Part shown: positions 8,721-17,263 of the stretch, in pieces
Layout: each line of letters starts with the position of its first letter
Numbering within the stretch: the first letter of the stretch is position 1
Origin: Pedobacter punctiformis
GTDB lineage: Bacteria; Bacteroidota; Bacteroidia; Sphingobacteriales; Sphingobacteriaceae
Assembly: GCF_027213715.1 (NCBI RefSeq)
Contig: NZ_JAPWGM010000001.1
Span: 1,240,001-1,304,000, forward strand
DNA length: 64,000 nucleotides
Reading direction: 5' to 3'
The notes under the pieces: generated by a model
What the model was told of the DNA's origin: nothing
The model's database searches: none
The model's input: the letters and a program-made list of their open reading frames with translations, nothing else
Position numbers and translations under genes: made by a program

Positions 8721-8828
8721 TTGCTTTTTAATGAGATAGGGAAATAAAAGATGATTTTTTTCTCTTAGTTCTTATCACCGGAATGCAAGTTTTTTTAAAA
8801 ACGGATAATTACACCGTAATTTGTATCA

Positions 8829-9893
8829 ATGATATTTCAAAATGAACTGATTAACTGGTACAAAATAAATAAAAGAGATTTGCCCTGGAGGCACACTCAG
8901 GACGCTTATGTGATCTGGTTATCCGAAATAATATTGCAACAAACCAGGGTTGAACAGGGGCTCCCTTACTTTAATAAGTTTTTAGAAAATTTTCCTGCAG
9001 TTGCTGATTTTGCAGCTGCAAATGAGTCGAAAGTACTTAAACTTTGGCAGGGATTAGGTTATTATTCAAGAGGAAGAAATATGCATGCCACTGCACAAAT
9101 TGTAATGAATAATTTTGGTGGCGTTTTTCCAACCCGGCATGATGATTTGATTAAACTAAAAGGAATTGGCGAATATACAGCAGCAGCAATATCCTCTTTT
9201 TCATCAGGAGAGGCCAGGGCGGTTGTTGATGGCAATGTATTTAGAGTTTTAGCCAGATACTTTGGTATTCGTACCGCTATTAACTCTCCGGCTGGTAAAA
9301 AAGAGTTCTTTACGCTGGCTAACGAATTGCTTTACCGCCCGGATCCGGCACTTTATAACCAATCTATTATGGAATTTGGTGCCATACAATGTAAACCCAA
9401 ATCTCCAAATTGTGCGGTTTGTTCTTTAATCCAAACTTGTTATGCCTATCAGCATAAAGAAGTTAATGCGTTACCTGTTAAAATTGGTAAGGCGGAGAAG
9501 AAGAACCGGTTTTTTAATTATCTGGTTTGCACAAAAGATGATCAGATTTTGGTGAGGGAGCGTCAGGCCGGAGACATTTGGCAGCACTTGTATGATTTCC
9601 CATGCATTGAAACACCGGATTTGCCTGCGCTAGATGATGATAACTTCGTATGTAAAATCCACGAATGGTTTGGTGAAGAGGTGAGTTATGAGTTAAAAAG
9701 TTCTAAAAAACATATTTTAACTCACCAAATTATACAAGTACAATTTTTTGAGTTAAAAAATTATATATTTAACTTTAGTAAACAAAAGGAACTTAATTGG
9801 GTTTCTTTAAATAAACTAGATGAATTACCGCAACCAAAAGTAATCCATGATTTTCTTGTTGAACATCAGGAGGAAATGAGACAGCGTAACTAA
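8829..9893 (+). CDS. mutY: A/G-specific adenine DNA glycosylase MutY
   Basis: Removes adenine mispaired with 8-oxoguanine in base-excision repair; 354 aa, normal length. Catalytic Glu33 lies in SEIILQQTRV, a helix-hairpin-helix in LKGIGEYTAAAI (about 112-123), and catalytic Asp134 in VVDGNVFRV. The [4Fe-4S] cluster cysteines are complete and correctly spaced: Cys188, 195, 198 and 204 (C-x6-C-x2-C-x5-C). A C-terminal NUDIX-like domain (about 230-350) recognises 8-oxoG. It lies 51 nt upstream of ssb in the same direction, a plausible repair/replication pair. Confidence 0.97.
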   Translation: MIFQNELINWYKINKRDLPWRHTQDAYVIWLSEIILQQTRVEQGLPYFNKFLENFPAVADFAAANESKVLKLWQGLGYYSRGRNMHATAQIVMNNFGGVFPTRHDDLIKLKGIGEYTAAAISSFSSGEARAVVDGNVFRVLARYFGIRTAINSPAGKKEFFTLANELLYRPDPALYNQSIMEFGAIQCKPKSPNCAVCSLIQTCYAYQHKEVNALPVKIGKAEKKNRFFNYLVCTKDDQILVRERQAGDIWQHLYDFPCIETPDLPALDDDNFVCKIHEWFGEEVSYELKSSKKHILTHQIIQVQFFELKNYIFNFSKQKELNWVSLNKLDELPQPKVIHDFLVEHQEEMRQRN

Positions 9894-9944
9894 CTGTTTA
9901 ACGTTGTGGTGATTGATAAATAAAAAACTAACCAAAAATATTTT

Positions 9945-10385
9945 ATGTCAGGGATTAACAAAGTTATTTTAGTAGGGCACTTAGGCAAAGATCCTGAAGT
10001 GCGGCATTTAGACGGTGGCGTAACTGTAGCAAGTTTTCCGCTCGCTACTTCAGAAACCTATAACAAAGACGGGAAAAGGGTAGAGCAAACAGAATGGCAT
10101 AATATTGTTTTGTGGCGTGGCCTTGCAGAAGTGGCTTCTAAATATTTGCAAAAGGGTAAACTGGTTTACATAGAAGGAAAGTTAAGAACCCGCTCTTTTG
10201 AAGATAAAGAGAAGGTGAAGAAATACGTAACCGAAATAGTTGCCGAAAACTTTACCATGCTGGGCAGAAAGAGTGATTTTGAACAAAGCCCTTCAACCAG
10301 TGCACTCCCGCCAATTAGTGAAACGAAAATAGATGATGAATTTGCCATAAATCCATCGGATGAAAATGGCGATTTACCTTTTTAA
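9945..10385 (+). CDS. ssb: Single-stranded DNA-binding protein
   Basis: Binds and protects ssDNA in replication, repair and recombination; 146 aa. An OB-fold domain covers about 1-108 (INKVILVGHLGKDPEVR, then TEWHNIVLWRGLAEVASKYL). A short disordered linker ends in the acidic tip ENGDLPF, which recruits partner proteins. The tip conforms to the DDDLPF-type consensus, so this is probably the main cellular SSB. It follows mutY by 51 nt and is terminated by a strong bidirectional hairpin. Confidence 0.96.
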   Translation: MSGINKVILVGHLGKDPEVRHLDGGVTVASFPLATSETYNKDGKRVEQTEWHNIVLWRGLAEVASKYLQKGKLVYIEGKLRTRSFEDKEKVKKYVTEIVAENFTMLGRKSDFEQSPSTSALPPISETKIDDEFAINPSDENGDLPF

Positions 10386-10395
10386 ATAAGAGATA

Positions 10396-10437
10396 TAAAA
10401 AAGAAAGCCCTGGTTTTAAACCGGGGCTTTCTTTTTT
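10396..10437. terminator. Bidirectional terminator between ssb and glmS
   Basis: Arms GAAAGCCCTGG (10403-10413) and CCGGGGCTTTC (10421-10431) pair with one G-T wobble. An A tract precedes and six T residues follow, so it can terminate both convergent genes. Confidence 0.88.
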
Positions 10438-10452
10438 GAAATTATATTTTTT

Positions 10453-12291
10453 CTATTCAACGGTTACAGACTTAGCCAAATTTCTGGGCTGATCTACATT
10501 ACAGCCACGCATTACAGCAATATGATAAGAAAGTAACTGAAGTGGAATGGTTGCAAGCAACGGTAAAAATGCTTCATTAGCATCTGGAATTTCGATGCAG
10601 TAATCTGCCATTTTCTTCACTTCGGTATCGCCCTGCGTTACAATGGCAATTACCTTACCTTTTCTTGCTTTTACCTCCTGAATGTTGCTGATTACTTTTT
10701 CGTACGAAGAGTTTTGGGTTGCAATAAATACAACAGGCATTTCTTCATCAATTAAAGCGATTGGGCCGTGTTTCATCTCTGCGGCAGGATAACCTTCGGC
10801 GTGGATATAAGAGATCTCCTTAAGCTTTAAAGCGCCCTCTAATGCCACAGGGAAACCGCTGCCTCTGCCTAAGAATAAGCAGTTGGTAGAATCTTTGATC
10901 TGGGCAGCTACTTCTTTAATCAGGTCGTTAGATTCTAAAGACATTTGAATCTTCTCAGGAATATTATCCAGCTCGGTTAAAAGCTCAATCATTTTTGAGG
11001 TGGTAATGGTTCCTTTTTGCTGAGCCATATAAAAGGCCATTAAGGTTAAAACTGTTACCTGGGCTGTAAATGCTTTTGTTGAGGCTACACCAATCTCAGG
11101 ACCGGCATGGGTATAAACTCCTGCATGCGTTAAACGAGGAATGGATGCGCCTGCAACATTACAGATTCCGAAAATTGTGGCGCCTTTTTCTTTAGCCATT
11201 TCAATAGCTGCCATGGTATCGGCAGTTTCTCCGGATTGAGAAATGGCAATCACTACATCTTTTTCGGTAATAATTGGATTGCGGTATCTGAATTCTGAAG
11301 CATACTCAACCTCCACCGGGATGCGTGCATATTCTTCGATCAGATATTCGCCAACTAAACCTGCATGCCACGAAGTACCACAAGCTACAATAATAATACG
11401 GTCTATGTTTTTAAGCTTCTCCGCAAACTCTTTAATGCCGCCTAACTGTACTTTGCCTTCTTCGGGATAAATACGGCCACGCATACAATCTTTGATGGAT
11501 CTGGGTTGTTCATAAATTTCTTTAAGCATGAAGTGCTCAAATCCGCCTTTTTCAAGCATTTCTAATTTTAGCTCCAACTCTTGAATTAGAGGAGTTTGAA
11601 CCACATTATCCAGTCTTTTTACCAAAAGATCATCTTTAGTAATCAAAGCGATCTCGTTGTCATTTAAGTAAATTACATTTTTGGTATACTCGATAATTGG
11701 CGTAGCATCAGAAGCAATGAAATATTCGCCATTTCCTACACCTATAACCATTGGGCTTCCTTTTCTGGCTGCAATTAATCGGTCAGGATTTTCTTTATCC
11801 ATGATCACAATGGCATAAGCACCAATTACTTCATTAAGTGCCAGGCGAACCGCTTCAAGAAGATCAATTTGCTCCAGTTTCTGGATTTCTTCAATAAGAT
11901 GGATCAATACCTCGGTATCGGTATCACTTTTAAACTCATGCCCACGGTTTGAAAGTTCTTCTTTAAGTGTGGCATAGTTTTCTATAATACCATTGTGTAT
12001 AATAGAAAGTTTTCCATCATTAGAAGTATGAGGGTGAGAATTGCGATCCGAAGGAACCCCATGGGTAGCCCATCTGGTGTGCCCCATGCCTATAGAGCCA
12101 GTAATGTCCTGACCCTTAGCAAATTCTTCAAGCACAGCAACTTTACCTGCCTTTTTATAAATATGTTGCCCGCTATTATTCATTAACGCAATACCTGCGC
12201 TATCGTAACCGCGATATTCTAATCTTTTTAGCCCTTTTAAAACAATTGGCCAGGCTTCTCTATAGCCTATATAACCTACAATTCCACACAT
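10453..12291 (-). CDS. glmS: Glutamine--fructose-6-phosphate aminotransferase (isomerizing)
   Basis: Makes glucosamine-6-phosphate from fructose-6-phosphate and glutamine, the entry step to UDP-GlcNAc, peptidoglycan and LPS; 612 aa, normal length. The start is fixed by MCGIVGYIG, since Cys2 is the glutaminase nucleophile after Met removal. The class II glutaminase domain covers about 1-230 (GHTRWATHG, HNGIIENY). Two SIS sugar-isomerase domains follow (GTSWHAG; ISQSGETADT; LGRGSGFPVALEGALKLKEISY). The C-terminus ends KSVTVE as expected. No glmS ribozyme is seen upstream. It is separated from the DUF4270 gene by a terminator, so it probably has its own promoter. Confidence 0.97.
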   Translation of the reverse strand: MCGIVGYIGYREAWPIVLKGLKRLEYRGYDSAGIALMNNSGQHIYKKAGKVAVLEEFAKGQDITGSIGMGHTRWATHGVPSDRNSHPHTSNDGKLSIIHNGIIENYATLKEELSNRGHEFKSDTDTEVLIHLIEEIQKLEQIDLLEAVRLALNEVIGAYAIVIMDKENPDRLIAARKGSPMVIGVGNGEYFIASDATPIIEYTKNVIYLNDNEIALITKDDLLVKRLDNVVQTPLIQELELKLEMLEKGGFEHFMLKEIYEQPRSIKDCMRGRIYPEEGKVQLGGIKEFAEKLKNIDRIIIVACGTSWHAGLVGEYLIEEYARIPVEVEYASEFRYRNPIITEKDVVIAISQSGETADTMAAIEMAKEKGATIFGICNVAGASIPRLTHAGVYTHAGPEIGVASTKAFTAQVTVLTLMAFYMAQQKGTITTSKMIELLTELDNIPEKIQMSLESNDLIKEVAAQIKDSTNCLFLGRGSGFPVALEGALKLKEISYIHAEGYPAAEMKHGPIALIDEEMPVVFIATQNSSYEKVISNIQEVKARKGKVIAIVTQGDTEVKKMADYCIEIPDANEAFLPLLATIPLQLLSYHIAVMRGCNVDQPRNLAKSVTVE

Positions 12292-12313
12292 GTTTTTTAT
12301 AAATAAATTGGGT

Positions 12314-12336
12314 CAAATATAATAAACAAACGTTTG
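12314..12336 (-). promoter_or_regulatory. glmS -7 element with adjoining palindrome
   Basis: On the minus strand TATATTTG (12321-12314) fits TAnnTTTG and lies 22 nt before the glmS ATG. Just upstream is a 10-bp perfect palindrome, CAAACGTTTG (12327-12336), between the -7 and the expected -33 position, where a regulator could bind. No good -33 TTTG is visible. Confidence 0.35.
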
Positions 12337-12380
12337 ATTACGCATTTTGATAATATTTTTTTAATGAAGATTTGATGAAC

Positions 12381-12420
12381 AAAAAAAAGCCCCTGCTTAA
12401 TTTATAAGCAGGGGCTTTTT
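12381..12420 (-). terminator. Terminator after the DUF4270 gene
   Basis: Arms AAAGCCCCTGCTTA and TAAGCAGGGGCTTT form a perfect stem with a 5-nt loop and A/T tracts on both sides, 16 nt past the DUF4270 stop. It separates that gene from glmS. Confidence 0.88.
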
Positions 12421-12435
12421 CAGAGGTATTTCGTA

Positions 12436-13830
12436 TTAGTTTATTTTTGTATAATAAATATTCAATTTAACCTTATTGTTTGCATTTCCTTTGGCTCCAA
12501 TAATCGCTCTTTCGGCTGATGTACCTGTTGGAGTTAATTGAAACTCGGTTAAAGGAGTTACGGAAAGAAAAGTTCCATAATCTTCTTTCTTTTTGTCAAT
12601 TAAATCCTGAACGTAGCTGGTTACGATAAATACGTATCTGTTTTTAAGTGAATCGTAATACCCACCAAATGTTCCATCGGTTACTGCCCGTGAATCACCT
12701 GTATAGTTTGAGCCTGATTGATCATGATCAGGGACATTTACCGGTTGTTGTGCAATATCCCAGCGATATAACGCCAGTCGTTGTGCCGGGTTAAACGGAT
12801 AAGCATAAGTGCCTGTACTTAAATCTACAACAAGTTCAGCTCTGTTAATAATAGATTTACCATAGGTTGAACTAAAGTTTACCAAATTCGGGAATGAAAT
12901 TTTAGTTTTCACACCTCCCAAACCCTGTACATATGTTGTTGTAAATGTAGATGGAGTAGCAGATGCTAATTGAGCAGCTACAGGTGTACCAGTATAATCG
13001 TGTTTCACATTGGCCGCTATACCAGTTGAATTGCTTATTGGAAATTTGATATTAAGCGTGTCAGTACCGTTACTGGTATTTGTTTTTCTATATACCAATT
13101 GCAAATACGATTTATCCGATGCAAAATTTATAAAAGCAATTCCTCCTGTACCAGTATTGGTTGCAGTAGCAGACAGGCCCTTAAAATAATCAACAAATTT
13201 AGCATTCGTTGACATAGCCGTTGCAGCTAGATTGACAATATTATTTTGAAAAAACTGTTTGTCTAACTTAATTCTGATCTGTGCTTTTAATGTATCCGTT
13301 TTTTTGCTTGTAACATTATAAACTTTTACTGGTGTGTTAGGATAAATTTTGCCATTAAAAGTTCCTAAAAGCTGACTGTTATGCGCTTGCGTGGTTGAAC
13401 TTTTATAATCAGTAATTTTATTGGTTAACTGGTGAATTGCAATATTGTAAACAGAATTTGACGTATCTCCATAAAACTTCGTGTTAACGTTAGTAGTATC
13501 TATGCGTAAAACTAAAACTGCAGAATCCAATACGGGTGCAGTTCCGAAATCCTGACTAAGTTGATTAGGATATATCGTCATGGCAAGACTAGATTCTGTG
13601 ATGCCAAAAACAGGGTCAGTCATTCTTCCCAGCGGATGTCTTACTAAACCACCGGTATTAAAAGCAGCCTCAGCAACGGTTTGAGATACAATTTCCTGAT
13701 TATCTACCAGTGTACCAACAATTGCAGTATTCGGATCAACATCTAAACCAACGCCATCAGGGTTTTTGCAAGATGCAAAAAGAAAAAGACCTATCAACAG
13801 GGTTAATAAGTCTTGTTTTATAAATTTCAT
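12436..13830 (-). CDS. DUF4270 family lipoprotein
   Basis: 464 aa. A lipoprotein signal peptide has its lipobox FASC at Cys21, so the product is anchored in the envelope. The mature region matches the DUF4270 family of Bacteroidetes: Asp/Gly/Thr/Ser-rich, beta-rich, with a GLGGVKTKISFPNL-type block near the middle. The family function is unknown, and no catalytic motif is visible. It lies 22 nt downstream of the starch-synthase-like gene in the same direction, so the two are probably co-transcribed. The set with panC, panD and glmS is a gene order I recall from other Bacteroidetes (from memory, not checked). Confidence 0.82.
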   Translation of the reverse strand: MKFIKQDLLTLLIGLFLFASCKNPDGVGLDVDPNTAIVGTLVDNQEIVSQTVAEAAFNTGGLVRHPLGRMTDPVFGITESSLAMTIYPNQLSQDFGTAPVLDSAVLVLRIDTTNVNTKFYGDTSNSVYNIAIHQLTNKITDYKSSTTQAHNSQLLGTFNGKIYPNTPVKVYNVTSKKTDTLKAQIRIKLDKQFFQNNIVNLAATAMSTNAKFVDYFKGLSATATNTGTGGIAFINFASDKSYLQLVYRKTNTSNGTDTLNIKFPISNSTGIAANVKHDYTGTPVAAQLASATPSTFTTTYVQGLGGVKTKISFPNLVNFSSTYGKSIINRAELVVDLSTGTYAYPFNPAQRLALYRWDIAQQPVNVPDHDQSGSNYTGDSRAVTDGTFGGYYDSLKNRYVFIVTSYVQDLIDKKKEDYGTFLSVTPLTEFQLTPTGTSAERAIIGAKGNANNKVKLNIYYTKIN

Positions 13831-13852
13831 ATTTATTATTAATAGTATCTAA

Positions 13853-14683
13853 TTATGCAACTGAAACCAACTCGTCATTTGAAATTTCCTCATAAAAATT
13901 ATAGAAGTTTTCAAAATTTTCGGTTAAGTTATAAGCTAGAGTTGGCTTATTAGAATCTTTAACAAATTTTAACACATCTTTATTAAGTTTTTCGTCTGCT
14001 AAAACAACTGCATCAGAGTGTGTTACGGCGCCAATATGCATGCTATTGCAATCTGAAGCTTCGAAAGCTTTAGTATCGGCCTCAGTCATATTAGCCATTA
14101 CTGCTTTTTTAGAAAAATTAGCATTTAATGTCTCAGTAAAACAATCTTCGTAAATAGAATATACTACTTTAGAATTTTTAAAAGTAGGGTCGTTTTTATA
14201 AGTTGTTTTAATGTAAGCAGGAACTAAAGAACTCATCCAGCCATGACAGTGAACGATATCCGGAGCCCAACCTAATTTTTTAACCGTTTCTAAAGCACCT
14301 TTGCAAAAGAAAATGGTACGTTCATCATTGTCATCGAAAAATTTTCCGCTGGCATCTCTGAATACTTGCTTACGTTGAAAATATTCTTCGTTATCCAGAA
14401 AATAAACTTGCATTCGTGCAGCTGGGATGGAGGCTACTTTAATAATTAAAGGATTATCGTTGTCATCAATAATGATGTTCATTCCTGATAAACGGATTAC
14501 CTCGTGTAAACGATTTCTTCTTTCGTTAATATTACCAAACTTAGGCATCAGAATACGGATTTCGAACCCTTTATCCTGCATTGCTTGTGGTAATTGACGG
14601 GTGATTTCAGAAATTTTAGTAAGCTCGAGGAAAGGCGACATCTCGTGTGTAACAATCAGCAGCTTCGTTTTTGCCATCTCCAT
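13853..14683 (-). CDS. Glycogen/starch synthase N-terminal (GT5-like) domain protein
   Basis: 276 aa matching only the N-terminal Rossmann domain of GT5 glycogen/starch synthases: LLIVTHEMSPFLELTKISEI replaces the usual E-x-x-P-x-x-KxGGLxDV, followed by GFEIRILMPKFG and PDIVHCHGWMSSLVPAYIK. The C-terminal GT-B domain that carries most of the ADP-glucose site is absent, and the N-terminal Lys-Gly-Gly loop is degenerate. It may not synthesise glycogen; a regulatory or unusual glycosyltransferase role is possible. Divergent from panC and upstream of the DUF4270 gene. The ATG codon two positions later is an alternative start. Confidence 0.78.
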   Translation of the reverse strand: MEMAKTKLLIVTHEMSPFLELTKISEITRQLPQAMQDKGFEIRILMPKFGNINERRNRLHEVIRLSGMNIIIDDNDNPLIIKVASIPAARMQVYFLDNEEYFQRKQVFRDASGKFFDDNDERTIFFCKGALETVKKLGWAPDIVHCHGWMSSLVPAYIKTTYKNDPTFKNSKVVYSIYEDCFTETLNANFSKKAVMANMTEADTKAFEASDCNSMHIGAVTHSDAVVLADEKLNKDVLKFVKDSNKPTLAYNLTENFENFYNFYEEISNDELVSVA

Positions 14684-14826
14684 ATTTTAAGAAAATATTA
14701 AGTTAAATAAAAGATAATGAGCTGCAAAGATAAGCATAATAATACTATTTATCAATATAGCAAGCATTTGTTTGGTTTCGTTTAGATTAATTTACACCTT
14801 TACGCCTTTAATTTAGACTGTCAAAA

Positions 14827-15672
14827 TTGGAGATATTTAAAACCAAAGCAGAACTTGGTGCTTATCTTAAACCTTTAAAAGATTTAGGAAAGAAAGTTGC
14901 GCTTGTACCCACCATGGGTGCTTTACATAATGGCCATATTTCATTAATAAAACTAGCTCAGCAAAATGCAGATATTATTATATGCAGCATTTTTGTTAAC
15001 CCAACTCAATTTACAGATCCTAAAGATCTGGAAAAATATCCCCGCCCTATCGAACATGATTTAGCCATGTTAAATGAAGCCGGATGCAATGCCGTATTTA
15101 TGCCTGATGTTACAGAAATGTATCCAAAACAAGAATCCTGGCATATAGATCTTGGTAATGCAGAATTTTTACTGGAAGGTGAATTTAGAAAAGGGCATTA
15201 TCAGGGCGTAACCCAGATCGTTAAAAAATTATTTGACGCCGTTAAACCTGATGTAGCTATGTTTGGACAGAAGGATTTTCAGCAGGTGTTAATGATTAAA
15301 AATATGCTGGCTTACTTTAAACTGCCAATTAAAATTATTACCTGTCCTATTATTAGAGAAGATGATGGTTTGGCCATGAGCAGCAGAAACATACATTTAT
15401 CAGCAGATGACCGGATTCATGCATTGGTATTAAGTGCATCTCTAAAATTTGTTGAAGATCATTTTAATGATTACTCTTTAAAAGAGCTGGAAGCTAAAGC
15501 CAAAGCATTTTATGTCGGTGTACCGGATGTTGAACTTGATTACTTTACCATAGCAAACGGTGAAACGCTGGAACCTGCAAAATCAAAAGATGAAAACAAT
15601 CTGGTTGCTTTAGTTGCGGCTAAAGTAGGTTCTACCAGACTGATAGATAATACAATTATTAAACAGGCTTAA
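14827..15672 (+). CDS. panC: Pantothenate synthetase
   Basis: ATP-dependent ligation of pantoate and beta-alanine to pantothenate, the vitamin B5 step before coenzyme A; 281 aa, normal length. Nucleotidyltransferase signatures are complete: VPTMGALHNGHISLI (HIGH-like), FVNPTQF, EGEFRKGHYQGV, MFGQKDFQQ and the KMSKS-like AMSSRN. The start is a TTG at 14827, chosen because EIFKTKAEL directly after it matches the family N-terminus and no ATG is available. panD, which makes beta-alanine, follows 90 nt downstream. Confidence 0.96.
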   Translation: MEIFKTKAELGAYLKPLKDLGKKVALVPTMGALHNGHISLIKLAQQNADIIICSIFVNPTQFTDPKDLEKYPRPIEHDLAMLNEAGCNAVFMPDVTEMYPKQESWHIDLGNAEFLLEGEFRKGHYQGVTQIVKKLFDAVKPDVAMFGQKDFQQVLMIKNMLAYFKLPIKIITCPIIREDDGLAMSSRNIHLSADDRIHALVLSASLKFVEDHFNDYSLKELEAKAKAFYVGVPDVELDYFTIANGETLEPAKSKDENNLVALVAAKVGSTRLIDNTIIKQA

Positions 15673-15695
15673 ATAGGGAGCGTTAGATAATAAGA

Positions 15696-15751
15696 TTTGG
15701 AGACTTGAGCTAAACTCCAAACTGATGACTGAAAACTCCAAACTGATTACT
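15696..15751 (+). repeat. Intergenic direct and inverted repeat between panC and panD
   Basis: An inverted pair TTTGGAG (15696-15702) / CTCCAAA (15715-15721) overlaps a tandem pair of 19-nt units at 15712-15730 and 15733-15751 (core AAACTCCAAACTGAT), 18/19 identical with a 21-nt period. Part of the unit recurs at 43595-43614. It looks like a noncoding dispersed repeat. Confidence 0.7.
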
Positions 15752-15758
15752 AACTTTG
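15751..15758 (+). promoter_or_regulatory. -7 element just before panD
   Basis: TAACTTTG fits TAnnTTTG and ends only 4 nt before the panD ATG, so a transcript from it would be leaderless or nearly so. Its first base is the last base of the second tandem repeat unit. No -33 TTTG is obvious. Confidence 0.35.
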
Positions 15759-15762
15759 CCAA

Positions 15763-16113
15763 ATGATTATCACGATATTAAAATCGAAAATACACCGTGT
15801 TAGGGTAACACAGGCCGAATTGAATTATGTAGGCAGTATTACGATAGATGAAGATTTAATGGATGCTGCTAACATTATTGCTAATGAAAAAGTGCAAATT
15901 GTTAACAACAATAACGGCGCACGCTTTGAAACTTACGTTATAAAAGGCGAACGTGGAACCGGAACCATTTGTTTAAATGGCGCTACGGCCCGTTTAGCAC
16001 AGCTAGGCGATATATTAATAATTATGTCTTATGGCTCTTTACCTGTAGAAGAAGCTAAAAAATATAACCCGATCCTGGTTTTTCCTGACGATAACAACCA
16101 CTTGTTGAAATAA
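15763..16113 (+). CDS. panD: Aspartate 1-decarboxylase
   Basis: Pyruvoyl enzyme that turns aspartate into beta-alanine for pantothenate synthesis; 116 aa, typical. The self-processing site is intact: Tyr22-Val-Gly24-Ser25, where cleavage before Ser25 makes the pyruvoyl group. [20 protein letters not shown] is the conserved active-site region. It sits between panC and a YbhN-like membrane protein that begins 4 nt after its stop. Co-transcription with panC is possible, but the repeat-filled gap holds its own -7 element. Confidence 0.96.
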   Translation: MIITILKSKIHRVRVTQAELNYVGSITIDEDLMDAANIIANEKVQIVNNNNGARFETYVIKGERGTGTICLNGATARLAQLGDILIIMSYGSLPVEEAKKYNPILVFPDDNNHLLK

Positions 16114-16117
16114 CATT

Positions 16118-17104
16118 TTGACAATCGACCTTAAATCTGCTATTAAATACCTAATCCTGTTTTTAATAGGAATCGGGGTTTTATATTTAGCATTTAAGGG
16201 ACAAGATCTACATAAGATTTGGCTGGAAATTAAAACAGCCAATTTCTTTTGGATTGCCGTTTCTGCTTTTGCGGTTTGGCTTGCCCACGTATTAAGGGCC
16301 TTGCGCTGGCAAATGCTCTATCAATCTATTCAATATAAAGTAAATTTCTGGAATGCTTATCACGCCGTAATTATTGGCTATCTGGCTAATCTGGCTTTGC
16401 CCCGTTTTGGAGAAATAGGTCGTTGCTCTGTAATTAATAAAACGGAAAAAGTACCCATGTTTGCTTCAATTGGTACGGTAATAACCGAAAGACTTTTTGA
16501 TGTACTGGTACTTTTTATTACCGGGCTTTTAATGCTCATCTTTCAATATCATATTGTTGCTGATTTTCTTTATAATACCATATACCTTAACCTGATTAAA
16601 AAGCTTGAAAGTTTAAATTATATATGGATTATTGCCCTTGTAATTGTATTGCTCGTTTTATGTATTGCAGGTTTTTATTTTATCCGGCAAAAGTTTAGCA
16701 AAAAATTCTTAAGAATATTTGTAAGCCTCAGACAAGGATTTGGCTCTTACAGCAAACTGAAACAAAAAGGTTTGTTTCTCACTTATACCTTATTAATTTG
16801 GTTTCTGTATTTTCTATCCATGTACCTTGCTTTTTTTGCCATCCAAAAAACTTCAGGACTGGAGTTAAATGCCGCTTTTACTGCAGTTGTATTTTCTGGT
16901 TTTGCCATGGTTGCCCCGGTACAGGGCGGTATTGGGGTTTTTCATTGGATGGTTGCACAGGCACTGGCTTTATATGCCATTAATTTTAAAGATGGACTGG
17001 CTTATGCAACCATCATTCACTCCTCACAGGTTCTACTGATATTAGTTTTGGGTAGTTTAAGTCTTGCCACTGTATTACTAAAAAAACAAAAAAATAATTT
17101 TTAA
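16118..17104 (+). CDS. Lysylphosphatidylglycerol synthase TM-region / YbhN-like flippase family protein
   Basis: 328 aa integral membrane protein of the UPF0104/LPG-synthase transmembrane family, with about eight hydrophobic segments (for example LILFLIGIGVLYLAF and WIIALVIVLLVLCIAGFYF). Family hallmarks are HVLRALRWQMLY, YLANLALPRFGEIGR and the late PVQGGIGVFHWMV. Members translocate or attach lipids; the substrate here is unknown. The soluble aminoacyl-transferase domain of MprF is absent. The start is TTG at 16118, 4 nt after the panD stop, which suggests translational coupling. Confidence 0.85.
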   Translation: MTIDLKSAIKYLILFLIGIGVLYLAFKGQDLHKIWLEIKTANFFWIAVSAFAVWLAHVLRALRWQMLYQSIQYKVNFWNAYHAVIIGYLANLALPRFGEIGRCSVINKTEKVPMFASIGTVITERLFDVLVLFITGLLMLIFQYHIVADFLYNTIYLNLIKKLESLNYIWIIALVIVLLVLCIAGFYFIRQKFSKKFLRIFVSLRQGFGSYSKLKQKGLFLTYTLLIWFLYFLSMYLAFFAIQKTSGLELNAAFTAVVFSGFAMVAPVQGGIGVFHWMVAQALALYAINFKDGLAYATIIHSSQVLLILVLGSLSLATVLLKKQKNNF

Positions 17105-17164
17105 AATTAATTAAGCTTCAGTTCATAAACAGCAGTATTTTAAAAATTGTAAGTTTATATAGAT

Positions 17165-17239
17165 TCTTCAAATGAAAGAGTATGAAATAAATGCTATGCA
17201 ACCATAGTATTTTTGATGTAGAACTCTTACATTTGAAAA
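17165..17239 (+). other. 75-nt imperfect hairpin upstream of acyl-CoA dehydrogenase
   Basis: Outer arms 17165-17180 and 17224-17239 pair at 14 of 16 positions. Inner segments 17187-17198 and 17203-17214 pair at about 11 of 12, closing on a 4-nt loop (CAAC). Two TAnnTTTG-like elements (17208-17215 and 17228-17235) lie in the 3' arm, 25 nt or more before the ATG at 17264. It has no T tract, so it is not a terminator. It could be an operator-rich regulatory region, a structured RNA or a small mobile-element relic. Confidence 0.5.
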
Positions 17240-17263
17240 CTAACCCTTTATCCATAAAATGTT

